From: Flavobacterium sp. ALD4
Lineage (GTDB): Bacteria > Bacteroidota > Bacteroidia > Flavobacteriales > Flavobacteriaceae
Direction of reading: 5' to 3'
NCBI RefSeq assembly: GCF_002836475.1
Contig: NZ_PJBJ01000022.1
Coordinates: forward strand, 186,001-250,000
Length of the DNA: 64,000 nucleotides
A program made the translations under genes and the position numbers. The notes below the pieces were generated by a model. The model was not told the origin of the DNA and did not search any database. It saw nothing but the letters and a program-made list of their open reading frames with translations. This document shows positions 44,970 to 54,791 of this stretch, piece by piece. Numbering within the stretch: the stretch's first letter is position 1; every line of letters starts with the position of its first letter.

Positions 44970-46016
44970 ATGAAAGAAGTAACTTATAAAAACGTACACA
45001 ATCATTTTAAATTGAATGGATTTCATTTGAATAAAAAAGATTTATGCAGGGTTTCCTATTGTTTGATAAAAGAAGGGGATGAATTTGAGAAATCGATTGG
45101 GGATTTTTTATTGGACTGGTTTGATGACAAACCTTACATAGATTTACAGACTTCCGGAACTACTGGAATCCCGAAAATGATTAGAACAGACAAACAGATG
45201 ATGGTTAACTCTGCCTTGGCTACTGGTGATTTTTTTGAATTAAGTCCTGGTGATAAAGCGCTATATTGCTTGCCCACGAAATATATTGCTGGAAAAATGA
45301 TGCTCGTTCGTAGTTTTATTTTAGGATTAGATGTCGATTTTGTTGCACCAAGTTCACACCCTTTAACAAAGAATGAAACTAAATATGATTTTGTAGCCAT
45401 GGTACCTTTACAGGCTGAAAATTCATTAGTAGGATTGAAAAATGTTAAAAAATTGATTGTTGGCGGTGCTAAAATGAACAAGTCTCTGGAGAATAGTCTT
45501 TTAAAAGAAAAAACAGAAGTATATGAAACCTATGGTATGACAGAAACGGTTACGCATATTGCCGCCAAAAAAGTAGGGGAGGTCGCTTTTGCAATTTTAC
45601 CAAATATTAAAATTTCACAGAATGAAATGAACTGCTTAGTAATTGATGCTCCTAAGATTTCTCACGAACAAATTGTAACTAATGATTTAGTGGAATTAGT
45701 AAATGATCATCAATTTATTCTTTTGGGTCGAATCGATAATGTTGTTAATAGTGGCGGAATTAAATTAATTCCAGAGCAAATCGAGGATAAATTATCACAT
45801 GGAATTTCTTCGCGATTTTTTGTGGGCGGAATTGCAGATGCTGTATTGGGAGAAAAATTAGTTTTAGTTATTGAAGGAAAAAAGCAACTATTGGATGAGC
45901 ACATTTATAGTTCATTGGACAAGTATCAAAAGCCAAAAGAAGTTTTTTATATTGATAAATTCATTGAGACAGAAAACGGAAAAATAAAAAGAAGAGAAAT
46001 ATTAGAAAGTATTTAA
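44970..46016 (+). CDS. menE: o-Succinylbenzoate-CoA ligase
   Basis: 348 residues, the compact MenE size in Bacteroidota. ANL adenylation motifs: phosphate loop LQTSGTTGIPKMIRTD, YETYGMTETVTHIA, GRIDNVVNSGGIKLIPEQIE and C-terminal Lys in ENGKIKRREIL. It activates o-succinylbenzoate for menaquinone synthesis, the usual respiratory quinone of this group. Other men genes are not in the window. Confidence 0.85.
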   Translation: MKEVTYKNVHNHFKLNGFHLNKKDLCRVSYCLIKEGDEFEKSIGDFLLDWFDDKPYIDLQTSGTTGIPKMIRTDKQMMVNSALATGDFFELSPGDKALYCLPTKYIAGKMMLVRSFILGLDVDFVAPSSHPLTKNETKYDFVAMVPLQAENSLVGLKNVKKLIVGGAKMNKSLENSLLKEKTEVYETYGMTETVTHIAAKKVGEVAFAILPNIKISQNEMNCLVIDAPKISHEQIVTNDLVELVNDHQFILLGRIDNVVNSGGIKLIPEQIEDKLSHGISSRFFVGGIADAVLGEKLVLVIEGKKQLLDEHIYSSLDKYQKPKEVFYIDKFIETENGKIKRREILESI

Positions 46017-46039
46017 ATTTCTTTACGGTTTAGGTGAAT

Positions 46040-46077
46040 AAAAAAGCATAATGGTTATCAGTCATGATGCTTTTTTA
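46040..46077 (+). terminator. Terminator of the CPBP-menE unit
   Basis: AAAAAGCAT / ATGCTTTTT with a 17-nt loop. Confidence 0.75.
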
Positions 46078-46114
46078 AAATACAGAAATTTATGACTTAC
46101 TGTATTCTTTGGAT

Positions 46115-46741
46115 TTACTTTATAAAGGAGTAATTAAATTTTAAGCCGAGTGTGTTTTCGGCATGGCCTTTAGCAACAAAATTAGTCAGGTTTAAGGATA
46201 TTCCTAATTTTCTCTGGTTTGTTCCAGCGGTGAAATACTTACCAAGATATAATCCGGAGCAAGAACCAAACTGTGCTTTACCATTATATTCAGGTACAAA
46301 ACCAAGACCAATTCTATTATTTTCGTCTGAAATAGCAAACCCTACCCCAGTTTCAAGACCTAAGAACCAGTTTCTCTTAAGATTAAATTGCACATTTGGT
46401 TTAATAGCAAATAAGCTAAAGTTTTTGTGTAAAGCTCTTCCTATTGCAGTTCCCGTAGTATCAGGACTTATGTTTCGGACAAATCGGTAATCATATTCCC
46501 CTCGGATGCCTAGCTCAGTTTTTGGAGAAATCCTCATTGACGCTCGCACGTTAATACCAATTCCAGCTCTGTGCGTTTCATAGAGTTCCTCATGGACAGA
46601 TACTGATAAATTGACACCACCTTCCAATAGCAATGTTTTAGAATAATCAGGAAGTACTATTTGTTTCTCTAACTTCTGTGCTACACATAAATGCGTAAAT
46701 AGTAGTACTGCTATTATCGTTATGGCCATTGACTTTTTCAT
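46115..46741 (-). CDS. Outer-membrane beta-barrel protein of unknown function
   Basis: 208 residues. Signal peptide MKKSMAITIIAVLLFTHLCVAQ. The rest alternates hydrophobic and polar residues as an eight- to ten-strand barrel (GINVRASMRISPKTELGIRG..., FAIKPNVQFNLKRNWFLGLE), ending LGLKFNYSFIK with a C-terminal aromatic strand. No ligand predicted. Stands alone. Confidence 0.75.
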   Translation of the reverse strand: MKKSMAITIIAVLLFTHLCVAQKLEKQIVLPDYSKTLLLEGGVNLSVSVHEELYETHRAGIGINVRASMRISPKTELGIRGEYDYRFVRNISPDTTGTAIGRALHKNFSLFAIKPNVQFNLKRNWFLGLETGVGFAISDENNRIGLGFVPEYNGKAQFGSCSGLYLGKYFTAGTNQRKLGISLNLTNFVAKGHAENTLGLKFNYSFIK

Positions 46742-47035
46742 CTTATTTGTATTTGAGGATCAATAGATAAATTAGTTATGATTTTAGTATTGTATGTAAT
46801 AAAAAATAAAATCACATAAAGCAGTAAATACAATCGTTAGTAAAATGGCAGTGCTGGGTACATAAAGATAAAAAACAACATCGTAATTAACTACTATATA
46901 GCGGTTTACTTTTAAATAGAAACAATCACTCTTGGAATCGTATTTTAAAAGTGATCTACGGTTCAGACAACCAGAAAATAAGTAGTTGAGTTGAATACCG
47001 GTTGTATTTTAGCGGTTAATGACGTCGTAAAATAC

Positions 47036-48598
47036 TTATTTATTGATTTTTATGTCCTTTACAATCCAGTTGAGTACGGGATCATAGTCTTGTAGTCGAT
47101 CTTCAAGAGTAGGACTAATTTTCTTGTCTGGAAAAACACCATGCCCTTTTATTTCCGTTTTATGATGAGGGGCCATCATCATTAATCCTATTCTAATCTT
47201 TAATTCAGAATGGGGCAGTTCTACGACAGGCATAAATCCCGCTACGGTTCCGTTAAAGGCTCCACCCGTTTCTTCTCCCACAAAGGTTACCCTTTTGGAT
47301 TTTTTTAAGTTGGAAGATATAAGACTCGAGGCGGAAAAGCTTCCTCCATTTATCATGACATAAATTTTTCCTTTAAAAGCATTGCTACTCAACTGATGCA
47401 GTCTTGTGTGGGAAGCGTACCAATTTTTTGCAGTACCATCTTTATGGACAGTGAACAGCAAATAGCTATAAACTGCAGGCGCGTATATCGCTTTTAGAAT
47501 TTTTATAGCAAAGGAACCTCCATTAAAATAGGCGCCTTCCATTAAACTTGATTTGGAAACTACTTCTGACTTGTCCAAAAACACAAAAGTAGAATCGGCT
47601 AGATAAGAGTATAAATCAACAATTTCATTTAAACGTCCGCCGCCATTGTCTCTTAAATCTAGAATTAAGGTTTTGGCTTTATAGTTGTCAATTTTGTGAA
47701 AGCTTTCTTTGTAAAAAGGTCTGAAGTCTCCTTTGTTAAAACTTCTAATTTTCATAATGGCGACACTGCTATCTTTTTCCATGAAATTCAAGTTTCTATT
47801 GTAGTTTTTCAAATCAGCATTATATCCACTCACTCTTTTCTTCCTTCTGGTTACTCTTGATTTTTTTCGGTCTAGCGCAGTCATTCTTTTACGGGGCTTG
47901 GGTTCCTGTTTTTTAATCGAATCTTCTTTGTATCGCTTGATGGTAACTAATTTGATGATGCTGTTGTATTTCAAGGTATAAGTTAAGCTATCTTTAATGC
48001 CATTTTGTACCGTAAAATAGGAAGTAAATCGCTTACCTGAAGTAGTAGTTTTTAAGGTGGTATTATAACCGTCTGAGCTATAGTATCGGTTGTATTCCTG
48101 AATTAAATTAAATGGTTTTGTGCCATTCACGGCAATCACTTCAGAACCCACTTGTATATTTTTGTCGTAGGACTTATTGTTTACGACATACAACTTGTTA
48201 TCAAAAAAATCAAAGTCAAACTGGGAAAATGGGCCTGTTCCTTTTTTTACAAGTGCTTTTGTTTCCTTTTTCGTCATTTGCATTGAAGCAGGATAGAGAA
48301 AAGTGTGACCTTGCCGAACTGCAGCTACAATAGGGCTTAGTTTTTTATAAAAAGCAAGAGGAGTAATAGGGTGATCGATGGTCGATTTTATACTATCGAA
48401 TTTAAAATCTAAAGCTAACTTGTCGATATACCAATAAAGATTGGGATGTAAATTTTGTAATTTTGTATATGTAAAATCAACATCTGATTTTAACTGATCT
48501 ACTGGTATTAGATCCGTTAAATGGGCATTGTGTTTCTTTATAGAACTACATTGGACGAAGAATAGAAGAATAAAAACGAATAGAATTATTTTTCTCAT
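47036..48598 (-). CDS. S41-family peptidase lipoprotein
   Basis: 520 residues. Lipoprotein signal ending LLFFVQCSSIK (Cys17). A PDZ-like segment (VGSEVIAVNGTKPFNLI) precedes the S41 core: KTLILDLRDNGGGRLNEIVDL, and the nucleophile region MINGGSFSASSLISSNLKK with FVGEETGG. A very basic insertion (QEPKPRKRMTALDRKKSRVT..., about 230-260) is unusual. Likely a periplasmic-side carboxyl-terminal-processing-like protease with unknown substrate. Confidence 0.88.
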   Translation of the reverse strand: MRKIILFVFILLFFVQCSSIKKHNAHLTDLIPVDQLKSDVDFTYTKLQNLHPNLYWYIDKLALDFKFDSIKSTIDHPITPLAFYKKLSPIVAAVRQGHTFLYPASMQMTKKETKALVKKGTGPFSQFDFDFFDNKLYVVNNKSYDKNIQVGSEVIAVNGTKPFNLIQEYNRYYSSDGYNTTLKTTTSGKRFTSYFTVQNGIKDSLTYTLKYNSIIKLVTIKRYKEDSIKKQEPKPRKRMTALDRKKSRVTRRKKRVSGYNADLKNYNRNLNFMEKDSSVAIMKIRSFNKGDFRPFYKESFHKIDNYKAKTLILDLRDNGGGRLNEIVDLYSYLADSTFVFLDKSEVVSKSSLMEGAYFNGGSFAIKILKAIYAPAVYSYLLFTVHKDGTAKNWYASHTRLHQLSSNAFKGKIYVMINGGSFSASSLISSNLKKSKRVTFVGEETGGAFNGTVAGFMPVVELPHSELKIRIGLMMMAPHHKTEIKGHGVFPDKKISPTLEDRLQDYDPVLNWIVKDIKINK

Positions 48599-48679
48599 GT
48601 TTTTTCAAAAAGGGTTGCGATCTTTTATTATTCTATTGCGTAAAGAAACAGCAATTTTGCGTAATTGCTTTAATTTATT

Positions 48680-49195
48680 CTAATTCGTTTTTGGTAGTAC
48701 TTTTTCATATGCTTTTCTGGCGCTACCTCTCAAATACACTTTGCCACAATAGCTATAACCCAATTTTTCAAAAATAGCCATCATGGCAAAGTTGTCAAAA
48801 TTAGTGTCTGCCTTGACGCTGTAGATTTTGTTGCTTATCGCAAATGTTTCTATAAAACCTACTATTTTCGTTGCTAAACCTTTTCCCAAATGACTCTCTG
48901 AGATAGCTACTCTATGAAACACAACATAATCTCCGCTTGTAAGCCAGTGTCCCTCCAATTTTTCATACGCAGGTTCGTCATTGATTAATAGCGCACAATA
49001 GCCAAGGATGGTATCTCCTTCAGTTAAAACAAATCCCGCATTTTTGTCAATGTCGTTTTGGATCACGTCTGGATTTGGATAACCGTCCTGCCATTGATTA
49101 CTTCGATCTTCTTTTCTACGTGCTATTGCCTGTTGTAAAATGACCCATATTTTAGGGATTTCTGAAGTTGTAGCTTTTCTAAAGTTGTAGGTCAT
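48680..49195 (-). CDS. GNAT-family N-acetyltransferase
   Basis: 171 residues. The acetyl-CoA-binding motif A is clear: VVFHRVAISESHLGKGLATKIVG, followed by IYSVKADTNFDNFAMMAIFEKLGYSYCGKVYLRG. Typical of Rim-like or small-molecule GNAT enzymes. Substrate unknown. Confidence 0.85.
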   Translation of the reverse strand: MTYNFRKATTSEIPKIWVILQQAIARRKEDRSNQWQDGYPNPDVIQNDIDKNAGFVLTEGDTILGYCALLINDEPAYEKLEGHWLTSGDYVVFHRVAISESHLGKGLATKIVGFIETFAISNKIYSVKADTNFDNFAMMAIFEKLGYSYCGKVYLRGSARKAYEKVLPKTN

Positions 49196-49711
49196 TGGTA
49201 CGAAATGTATTTTTATTAAATAACCATTAAAGGCTTTACTATTTACTTATATTCATTTTTATTAGTGCTGATGTTTCGCTAGTTTCAAAAGGTACAGTTT
49301 CTTTTTATTAAATACAAAGTAAAGGCTCGTTTGCAAGGAGTACCTACTTTCTTTCCTAAACTTAAGATAGCGTTTGTAATGCGGCTCATATAAATCAATA
49401 AATAGAATGAAGTAATGCTCGCAACTAACCGCTAAGCATTATTTAAAATGCAGAATGGCTGTAGTTATGTATGGAAAAAAAAATCGCCTAGAAAGCCCTG
49501 GAATGACAAAAAAAATCCGCTTTTTATAGTATAGTGCACAAATAAGAAAGCCAAAATTAAATAGTGATTTCAAGGGTTGTAGCCCATTTCGGTCCTTGTG
49601 TATTTTGACAGGAAAGTGCAACATAGTCGTCTAATATTCTTGTACTAAACGTACACTATTTAACAATAAAGCGACCAAGATATTTACTAACTATTTTTGG
49701 CTATTAAGCCA
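49196..49711. other. Intergenic region, no gene
   Basis: About 515 bp. A 61-codon frame at 49439-49624 runs through text of the kind common between Flavobacterium genes (CAAGGGTTGTAGCCCATTTC, AGAAAGCCCTGGAATGAC) and is not a gene in my reading. Confidence 0.45.
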
Positions 49712-50689
49712 TTAAAATGGTAATCCAATGGATTCTGGATTAATAAAATCTTTGGTATACGGATTTTCAAGAAAGCTAAGTGGCGGCTTTTGAAATTTAA
49801 GAATATCTTCTTTTTCAATACCGTAAACCTGCCAATAATTGGATAGCAATTGGGCATATATATCCTCATCCCAAAATCCGAAGTGAGGTCGCTTACCACC
49901 CGTTTCAACTTCTATAGCAATCCCATTGTCTTGGTTTTCAATATTGTATTCGGGTTTGTAATGTAATATATAATCTGAATAATGAAACCTAGCGTATAAC
50001 TCTTCAAACTGGATGGGATGTAAAACATGACCTTTCATTTTATCGAGGATCTCTTTTTGCTTCTCCCCAATTACCCCGTTATCTTGTAAACATGCAATAA
50101 AACCAAAGTCATTGACTCCAAATTGGAACATTAAATTAACCGCATCGTTGCGATAGCTAAAAATATCGGCAGAATATTTAAGTGGGAATACGGCTATGCT
50201 CCATGGTTTTTTTCCAACGAAGGAAATCGGTTCTATTAAGGATTGTAGCATTAAATGGAAGCGTCCAAAGCGTTCCCTGAGAGTGACAGACAGCTCAAAA
50301 CCTTCACCTTGCTTTAGTAGCCTGTCTCTTTCATAAATCATTTCGTAGTATAGCATACCATAGACCATTCTGCCTGTCCATTGAAAAAGCAACTCTTGAT
50401 CGAGTGACGCCATGCCTTCAAAACCTTTTTTATACGCAGCCTCAATTTTTACATCCAGCTCTTCAAAAGCTGTTTTGACTTCGGAAGAACATGGTAATTT
50501 AAGATCTGCATAATTATAAGATTTGGCTTTATCCATCATCTCAATTCTTTCATCACCTAATTTAAAATGATCCATCAGCCATACTGGAAAAACGGTCATG
50601 TTTTCATTTGTTAAAGCTCCTGAAAGGAAGCAAAAATGTTCGTCAAAATTCAAATCCTTAAAAGGATTAAAAAGCGTTTGTGTCATCAA
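49712..50689 (-). CDS. Conserved-looking protein of unknown function
   Basis: 325 residues, no signal or membrane segment. Aromatic- and acidic-rich (FNPFKDLNFDEHFCFLSGALT, YEMIYERDRLLKQGEGFELSVTLRERFGRFHLMLQ, GIAIEVETGGKRPHFGFWDEDIYAQLL). The last phrase looks like a conserved C-terminal motif. No known domain; probably cytosolic. The first two codons are both ATG, so the exact start may be one codon later. Confidence 0.75.
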   Translation of the reverse strand: MMTQTLFNPFKDLNFDEHFCFLSGALTNENMTVFPVWLMDHFKLGDERIEMMDKAKSYNYADLKLPCSSEVKTAFEELDVKIEAAYKKGFEGMASLDQELLFQWTGRMVYGMLYYEMIYERDRLLKQGEGFELSVTLRERFGRFHLMLQSLIEPISFVGKKPWSIAVFPLKYSADIFSYRNDAVNLMFQFGVNDFGFIACLQDNGVIGEKQKEILDKMKGHVLHPIQFEELYARFHYSDYILHYKPEYNIENQDNGIAIEVETGGKRPHFGFWDEDIYAQLLSNYWQVYGIEKEDILKFQKPPLSFLENPYTKDFINPESIGLPF

Positions 50690-50867
50690 TATTCAGAAAT
50701 ATTAAGTTTTAATTTTTTTTCAAATGTAGCCATATATTATTGTTTTCTTTGCCAAATTTATATAGAATCAAAAATTTTAAATTTTGGAAAGTACCGTAAA
50801 ACCTTTCCTTAAAAGAACAGTTCAACAATGTTGATTAGGTAGTGACTCACTAACTGTGTAAGTTGTA

Positions 50868-51380
50868 TTAGTAACTTGAATCTAGCATTCCATAAACTCT
50901 AATTTGCGAATCTTCAGAATTTATAACGTTTAGTTTACGAATTTGAATCCATTTGTTTTAGTAATCGCGATTATTGTGCCCATGATTGATTATCCAACTG
51001 TTTAAAACGTAATCAATTAGTTTTTCGTTTCCAGTAGATAGATATTCATTTAAAAAATAGGCTTGGCTAAAATCAATCTTTGCCAAATGAATTTTCATTC
51101 CGGCATTCTTATTTAAATACTTGATGAGTTCAAAATCAATTTTTATAGTTTCTTTTATTCCGTGAAATTCGCCATAAAGGAACAAATCATTTGTTTTTAC
51201 ATACTCGTCCAAATTTCTAAAGATTAAAGTTTTATTCTACTCAGCTTACTCAAACAAAATTTTATTTTCTTTCCAGTAGTGAACAGATTATTTACCTGTG
51301 TAATTGTCATATGTTTTTAAAGAAAAGCCATAAAGCAAACATAATAGGAAAGTAATAAAGAAGTATTTTATTCCTTTCAA
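50868..51380 (-). pseudogene. Broken erythromycin-esterase-like protein
   Basis: A signal-like start (KGIKYFFITFLLCLLYGFSL, with TTG where ATG is expected) runs on to DLFLYGEFHGIKETIKIDFELIKYL, IHLAKIDFSQAYFLNEYLSTG and SWIINHGHNNRDY. The frame is interrupted by stops at 51288-51290, twice near 51230-51243, and at 50958-50960, after which NKWIQIRKLN continues in the same frame. The E-F-H-G and E/K-I-D-x-S-Q-A motifs are those of erythromycin-esterase-type hydrolases. Everything C-terminal is missing. Confidence 0.7.
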
Positions 51381-51824
51381 AACATTTTTTTTAATTAAAT
51401 ACGTTTTTTGGGTTAGGATTATTACTAACCTATCTATCTGCGAGATAATCTCTAGCAGAGGTGCTCTAAAATTGATGTAGACACGAAAATTTTTTCCGTT
51501 TTTTTCCGTTCTCAAATATACAGAAAAAAGCCACAAGAAAAGATAGGAATCCTATTGTTTTTTAAATGAGTGTGTTCTGTAGGTAATTCGCAGTCCTGTA
51601 GTACCGCTTACTTCACAATAGTTCTATTTTTATAGGAGTTCATTGAACTGCTTTTACAGCGGCGTCTCCCGCCTTTTTGGGCGGGAATACAGCTGATAGC
51701 TGGAGGGAGCTAGTTATGAAAATGGAGTAGTTCTGCTCCTAGAAATAAAAACTATTCTCGATACTTTTTTTGTTTCTTTTTATTTTGCAAAAAAAACTCT
51801 CGAAATGACGTTTTTAATAATGAA
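51381..51824. other. Intergenic region with a hairpin
   Basis: No gene. TCCCGCC-TTTTTG-GGCGGGA at 51667-51686 forms a strong stem, followed by GATAGCTGGAGGGAGCTAG, a relative of the repeat near 40452. It could act as a terminator, but no T run follows. Confidence 0.45.
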
Positions 51825-53453
51825 TTATACTTGAATAACACCCAAGTTAAATTTCTTCTCAATAGGAGAGTGATTCGCCGCTTCAATACCCATAGATATC
51901 CAAGTTCGCGTGTCTAGAGGGTCGATGATCGCATCTGTCCACAATCTGGAAGCAGCATAATAAGGAGAAACCTGTTCGTCGTATCGGGCTTTTATTTTGT
52001 CAAACAGCGCTTTCTCTTTCGCTTCATCGACGATTTCGCCGCTTTTCTTCAACGAAGAAGCTTCAATTTGCGCCAATACTTTTGCAGCTTGTGTACCTCC
52101 CATAACGGCTAATTCAGCACTTGGCCAAGCGAAGATTAATCTTGGGTCGTATGCTTTTCCACACATGGCATAATTTCCTGCACCGTAGGAATTCCCTACA
52201 ATAACCGTGAATTTTGGCACTACAGAATTACTTACTGCATTGACCATTTTGGCACCGTCTTTTATGATTCCGCCTTGTTCTGATTTAGATCCCACCATAA
52301 AACCGGTAACATCTTGTACAAAAACTAAAGGGATTTTTTTCTGATTGCAATTGGCTATAAAGCGGGTGGCTTTGTCTGCACTGTCCGAATAGATAACTCC
52401 ACCAAACTGCATTTCCCCTTTTTTGGTTTTTACTACTTTTCGTTGATTGGCAACAATTCCTACTGCCCATCCGTCAATTCTGGCGTAACCCGTAATGATT
52501 GTTTGACCGTACCCGTCTTTATAGGGTGCAAATTCTGAATTGTCTACAAGACGATTGATGATCTCCATCATGTCGTATTGTTCATTTCGGGCTTTTGGTA
52601 AAACACCGTAGAGTTCTTTTTCATCTAAAGCTGGTTTTGCTGCTTTCACGCGGCTGAAACCTGCATTATCAGAATCCCCAATTTTATCAACTATATTTTT
52701 AATTTTGTCTAAGGCATCTTTGTCATCTTTGGCTTTGTAATCTGTCACTCCTGAAATTTCGCAGTGCGTAGTTGCACCTCCTAAAGTTTCATTGTCAATA
52801 CTTTCTCCAATGGCTGCTTTTACCAAATAACTACCTGCAAGGAAGATACTGCCTGTTCCCTCAACAATGATGGCTTCATCACTCATGATAGGTAGGTAAG
52901 CTCCGCCGGCAACACAGCTTCCCATGATAGCCGAAATTTGTGTAATTCCCATACTGCTCATTTGGGCGTTATTTCTAAAAATCCGTCCAAAATGCTCTTT
53001 GTCTGGGAAGATTTCGTCCTGCAGCGGTAAATATACACCGGCACTATCTACTAAATAGATGATAGGCAGGCGATTTTCCATGGCGATTTCTTGTGCGCGA
53101 AGATTTTTCTTAGCAGTAATTGGGAACCAGGCACCCGCTTTTACAGTGGCATCATTTGCTACGACAATACATTGTTTCCCTCTGATGTATCCCATTTTTA
53201 CTACAACACCTCCAGAGGGACATCCGCCATGGTCAGCGTACATTCCTTCACCAACAAAAGCCCCAATTTCAATACACTTGGCTTTAGGATCTAATAAATA
53301 ATCAATGCGTTCCCGCGCAGTCATTTTTCCTTCGCTATGTAGTTTTTGAATTCTTTTTTCACCTCCTCCTAATTTTACTTTAGCAAAGTTTTGTTTTAAT
53401 TGAGATAATAGAAGCTTATTGTGATCTTCGTTTTTATTGAAGTTTAAATCCAT
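51825..53453 (-). CDS. Acyl-CoA carboxylase beta subunit (methylcrotonoyl/propionyl type)
   Basis: 542 residues. Carboxyltransferase domain pair: N-terminal GGGEKRIQKLHSEGKMTARERIDYLLD, oxyanion-hole region VDSAGVYLPLQDEIFPDKEHFGRIF and C-terminal AGNYAMCGKAYDPRLIFAWPSAELAVMGG. The KLHSEGKMTARERI start and DSAGVYLP pattern fit the methylcrotonoyl-CoA carboxylase beta type used in leucine degradation; propionyl-CoA carboxylase is the alternative. The biotin subunit is not in the window. Confidence 0.85.
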   Translation of the reverse strand: MDLNFNKNEDHNKLLLSQLKQNFAKVKLGGGEKRIQKLHSEGKMTARERIDYLLDPKAKCIEIGAFVGEGMYADHGGCPSGGVVVKMGYIRGKQCIVVANDATVKAGAWFPITAKKNLRAQEIAMENRLPIIYLVDSAGVYLPLQDEIFPDKEHFGRIFRNNAQMSSMGITQISAIMGSCVAGGAYLPIMSDEAIIVEGTGSIFLAGSYLVKAAIGESIDNETLGGATTHCEISGVTDYKAKDDKDALDKIKNIVDKIGDSDNAGFSRVKAAKPALDEKELYGVLPKARNEQYDMMEIINRLVDNSEFAPYKDGYGQTIITGYARIDGWAVGIVANQRKVVKTKKGEMQFGGVIYSDSADKATRFIANCNQKKIPLVFVQDVTGFMVGSKSEQGGIIKDGAKMVNAVSNSVVPKFTVIVGNSYGAGNYAMCGKAYDPRLIFAWPSAELAVMGGTQAAKVLAQIEASSLKKSGEIVDEAKEKALFDKIKARYDEQVSPYYAASRLWTDAIIDPLDTRTWISMGIEAANHSPIEKKFNLGVIQV

Positions 53454-53553
53454 GTTGTACTAGTGTTATAAATAGTTTGTGCTAAAATACAAAATCGAAC
53501 GAAATAAAATTTATTATTTTAGTTCCTTTGCTCATAATTTTCGCTATTAAACC

Positions 53554-53583
53554 AAAAAAACAGAAGCGAACTCCTGTTTTTTT
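53554..53583 (-). terminator. Terminator after lpxD
   Basis: AAAAAAACAG / CTGTTTTTTT with a 10-nt loop. Confidence 0.75.
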
Positions 53584-53607
53584 ACGAATATGATAATACC
53601 TACTTGT

Positions 53608-54606
53608 TTATTTTTTTGAATCATTGACTAATCGTTTTAAAATAGCCCATTGTTTCAAGGCATCACGCGCTTCAACAGCAGGATAACCTAACACTGTTTT
53701 ACCGGCAGGCACATCGCAGGTTACACCAGATCCAGCTCCTACAATAGCTCCACTACCTAGTGTGGCATGATCTTTTATAGATGCGCTTCCGCCAATAATA
53801 ACTCCATCACCCAAGGTTACAGACCCAGCTAGTCCGCTGTGTCCTGCCATAATGCAAAAACGACCTAGCTTACTGTTATGGCCAATTTGGACTAAATTGT
53901 CGATTTTGCATCCATCGCCTAAAACCGTAGAACTAAATTTTCCACGATCCACACAAGAGTTGGCGCCAATTTCTACATTATTTCCTATTATTACATTTCC
54001 TATCTGAGGTATTTTGACCAAACCTCGTTCAGGACAAGGGCGAAATCCAAATCCATCGGCTCCAACAGTTGCGTTGGGATGTATGATACAATCATTACCA
54101 ATGTGACAACGCTCTCTGACCACAGTTCCAGACCACAGCACGGTATTTTCACCTATTGTGCATTCATCCAAAACAGTGACATTAGGATAAAGGATTGTGT
54201 TTTCTCCAATTTTTACATTTGGTCCAACATAACTTCCCGCACCTATTTTTGTTCCAATTCCGATGGTAGCTGATTTATCAACAACCGCCGTTGGGTGGAT
54301 GTCAACATGAAATACAGGTAGGGGAGGAGCAAAAAGTTCCAAAACCTGAGACATCGCTAAATCTGCATTTTTTACTTTAATGAAAGCTCTGTTTTCTCCT
54401 GGCTCTATCGATATGTCCTCGTTTACAACTGCAACACAGGCTTTAGATAAAGACCAAAGTTTCTCGTATTTTTTGTTTCCAATAAATGTGATTTCTGAAT
54501 CACTCGCGACCTCAAGTTGCTCTGGTGCTGTAATCATTTGTGAGGTGGTACCAAATAGTACTCCTTTAAGGACTTCATTTATTTCTTGGACTGTATAGGA
54601 TTTCAT
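53608..54606 (-). CDS. lpxD: UDP-3-O-(3-hydroxyacyl)glucosamine N-acyltransferase
   Basis: 332 residues. N-terminal uridine-binding domain (1-100), then a left-handed beta helix of hexapeptide repeats (for example IGIGTKIGAGSYVGPNVKIG, ILYPNVTVLDECTIG). The catalytic histidine lies in NLVQIGHNSKLG, followed by CIMAGHSGLAGSVTLGDGV. It adds the N-linked acyl chain in lipid A synthesis. In Bacteroidota genomes lpxD may occur alone; here no other lpx gene is adjacent. Confidence 0.93.
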   Translation of the reverse strand: MKSYTVQEINEVLKGVLFGTTSQMITAPEQLEVASDSEITFIGNKKYEKLWSLSKACVAVVNEDISIEPGENRAFIKVKNADLAMSQVLELFAPPLPVFHVDIHPTAVVDKSATIGIGTKIGAGSYVGPNVKIGENTILYPNVTVLDECTIGENTVLWSGTVVRERCHIGNDCIIHPNATVGADGFGFRPCPERGLVKIPQIGNVIIGNNVEIGANSCVDRGKFSSTVLGDGCKIDNLVQIGHNSKLGRFCIMAGHSGLAGSVTLGDGVIIGGSASIKDHATLGSGAIVGAGSGVTCDVPAGKTVLGYPAVEARDALKQWAILKRLVNDSKK

Positions 54607-54759
54607 AATGTTACTGATAGATTGGGTGGTGGTATAATTCTCAAATAAAGTGATTTAGACCTGAAGTTCCAAATGTTTACTGATACTTTAACAAGATTAA
54701 AAGTAGTATTTATATAACTTTTTAAAGTAAATGTGTAACGAAATCAAAAGATAAGCTAC

Positions 54760-54767
54760 TACTTTTG
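54760..54767 (+). promoter_or_regulatory. -7 promoter element
   Basis: TACTTTTG (TAnnTTTG), 24 bp before the phospholipase start. Confidence 0.45.
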
Positions 54768-54791
54768 CTGCTTAAATTTTGATCTAAGAAC

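Noticed and set aside
49439..49624. 61-codon minus-strand frame
   Set aside because: The underlying DNA is of the intergenic-repeat kind; no coding signal beyond an open frame.
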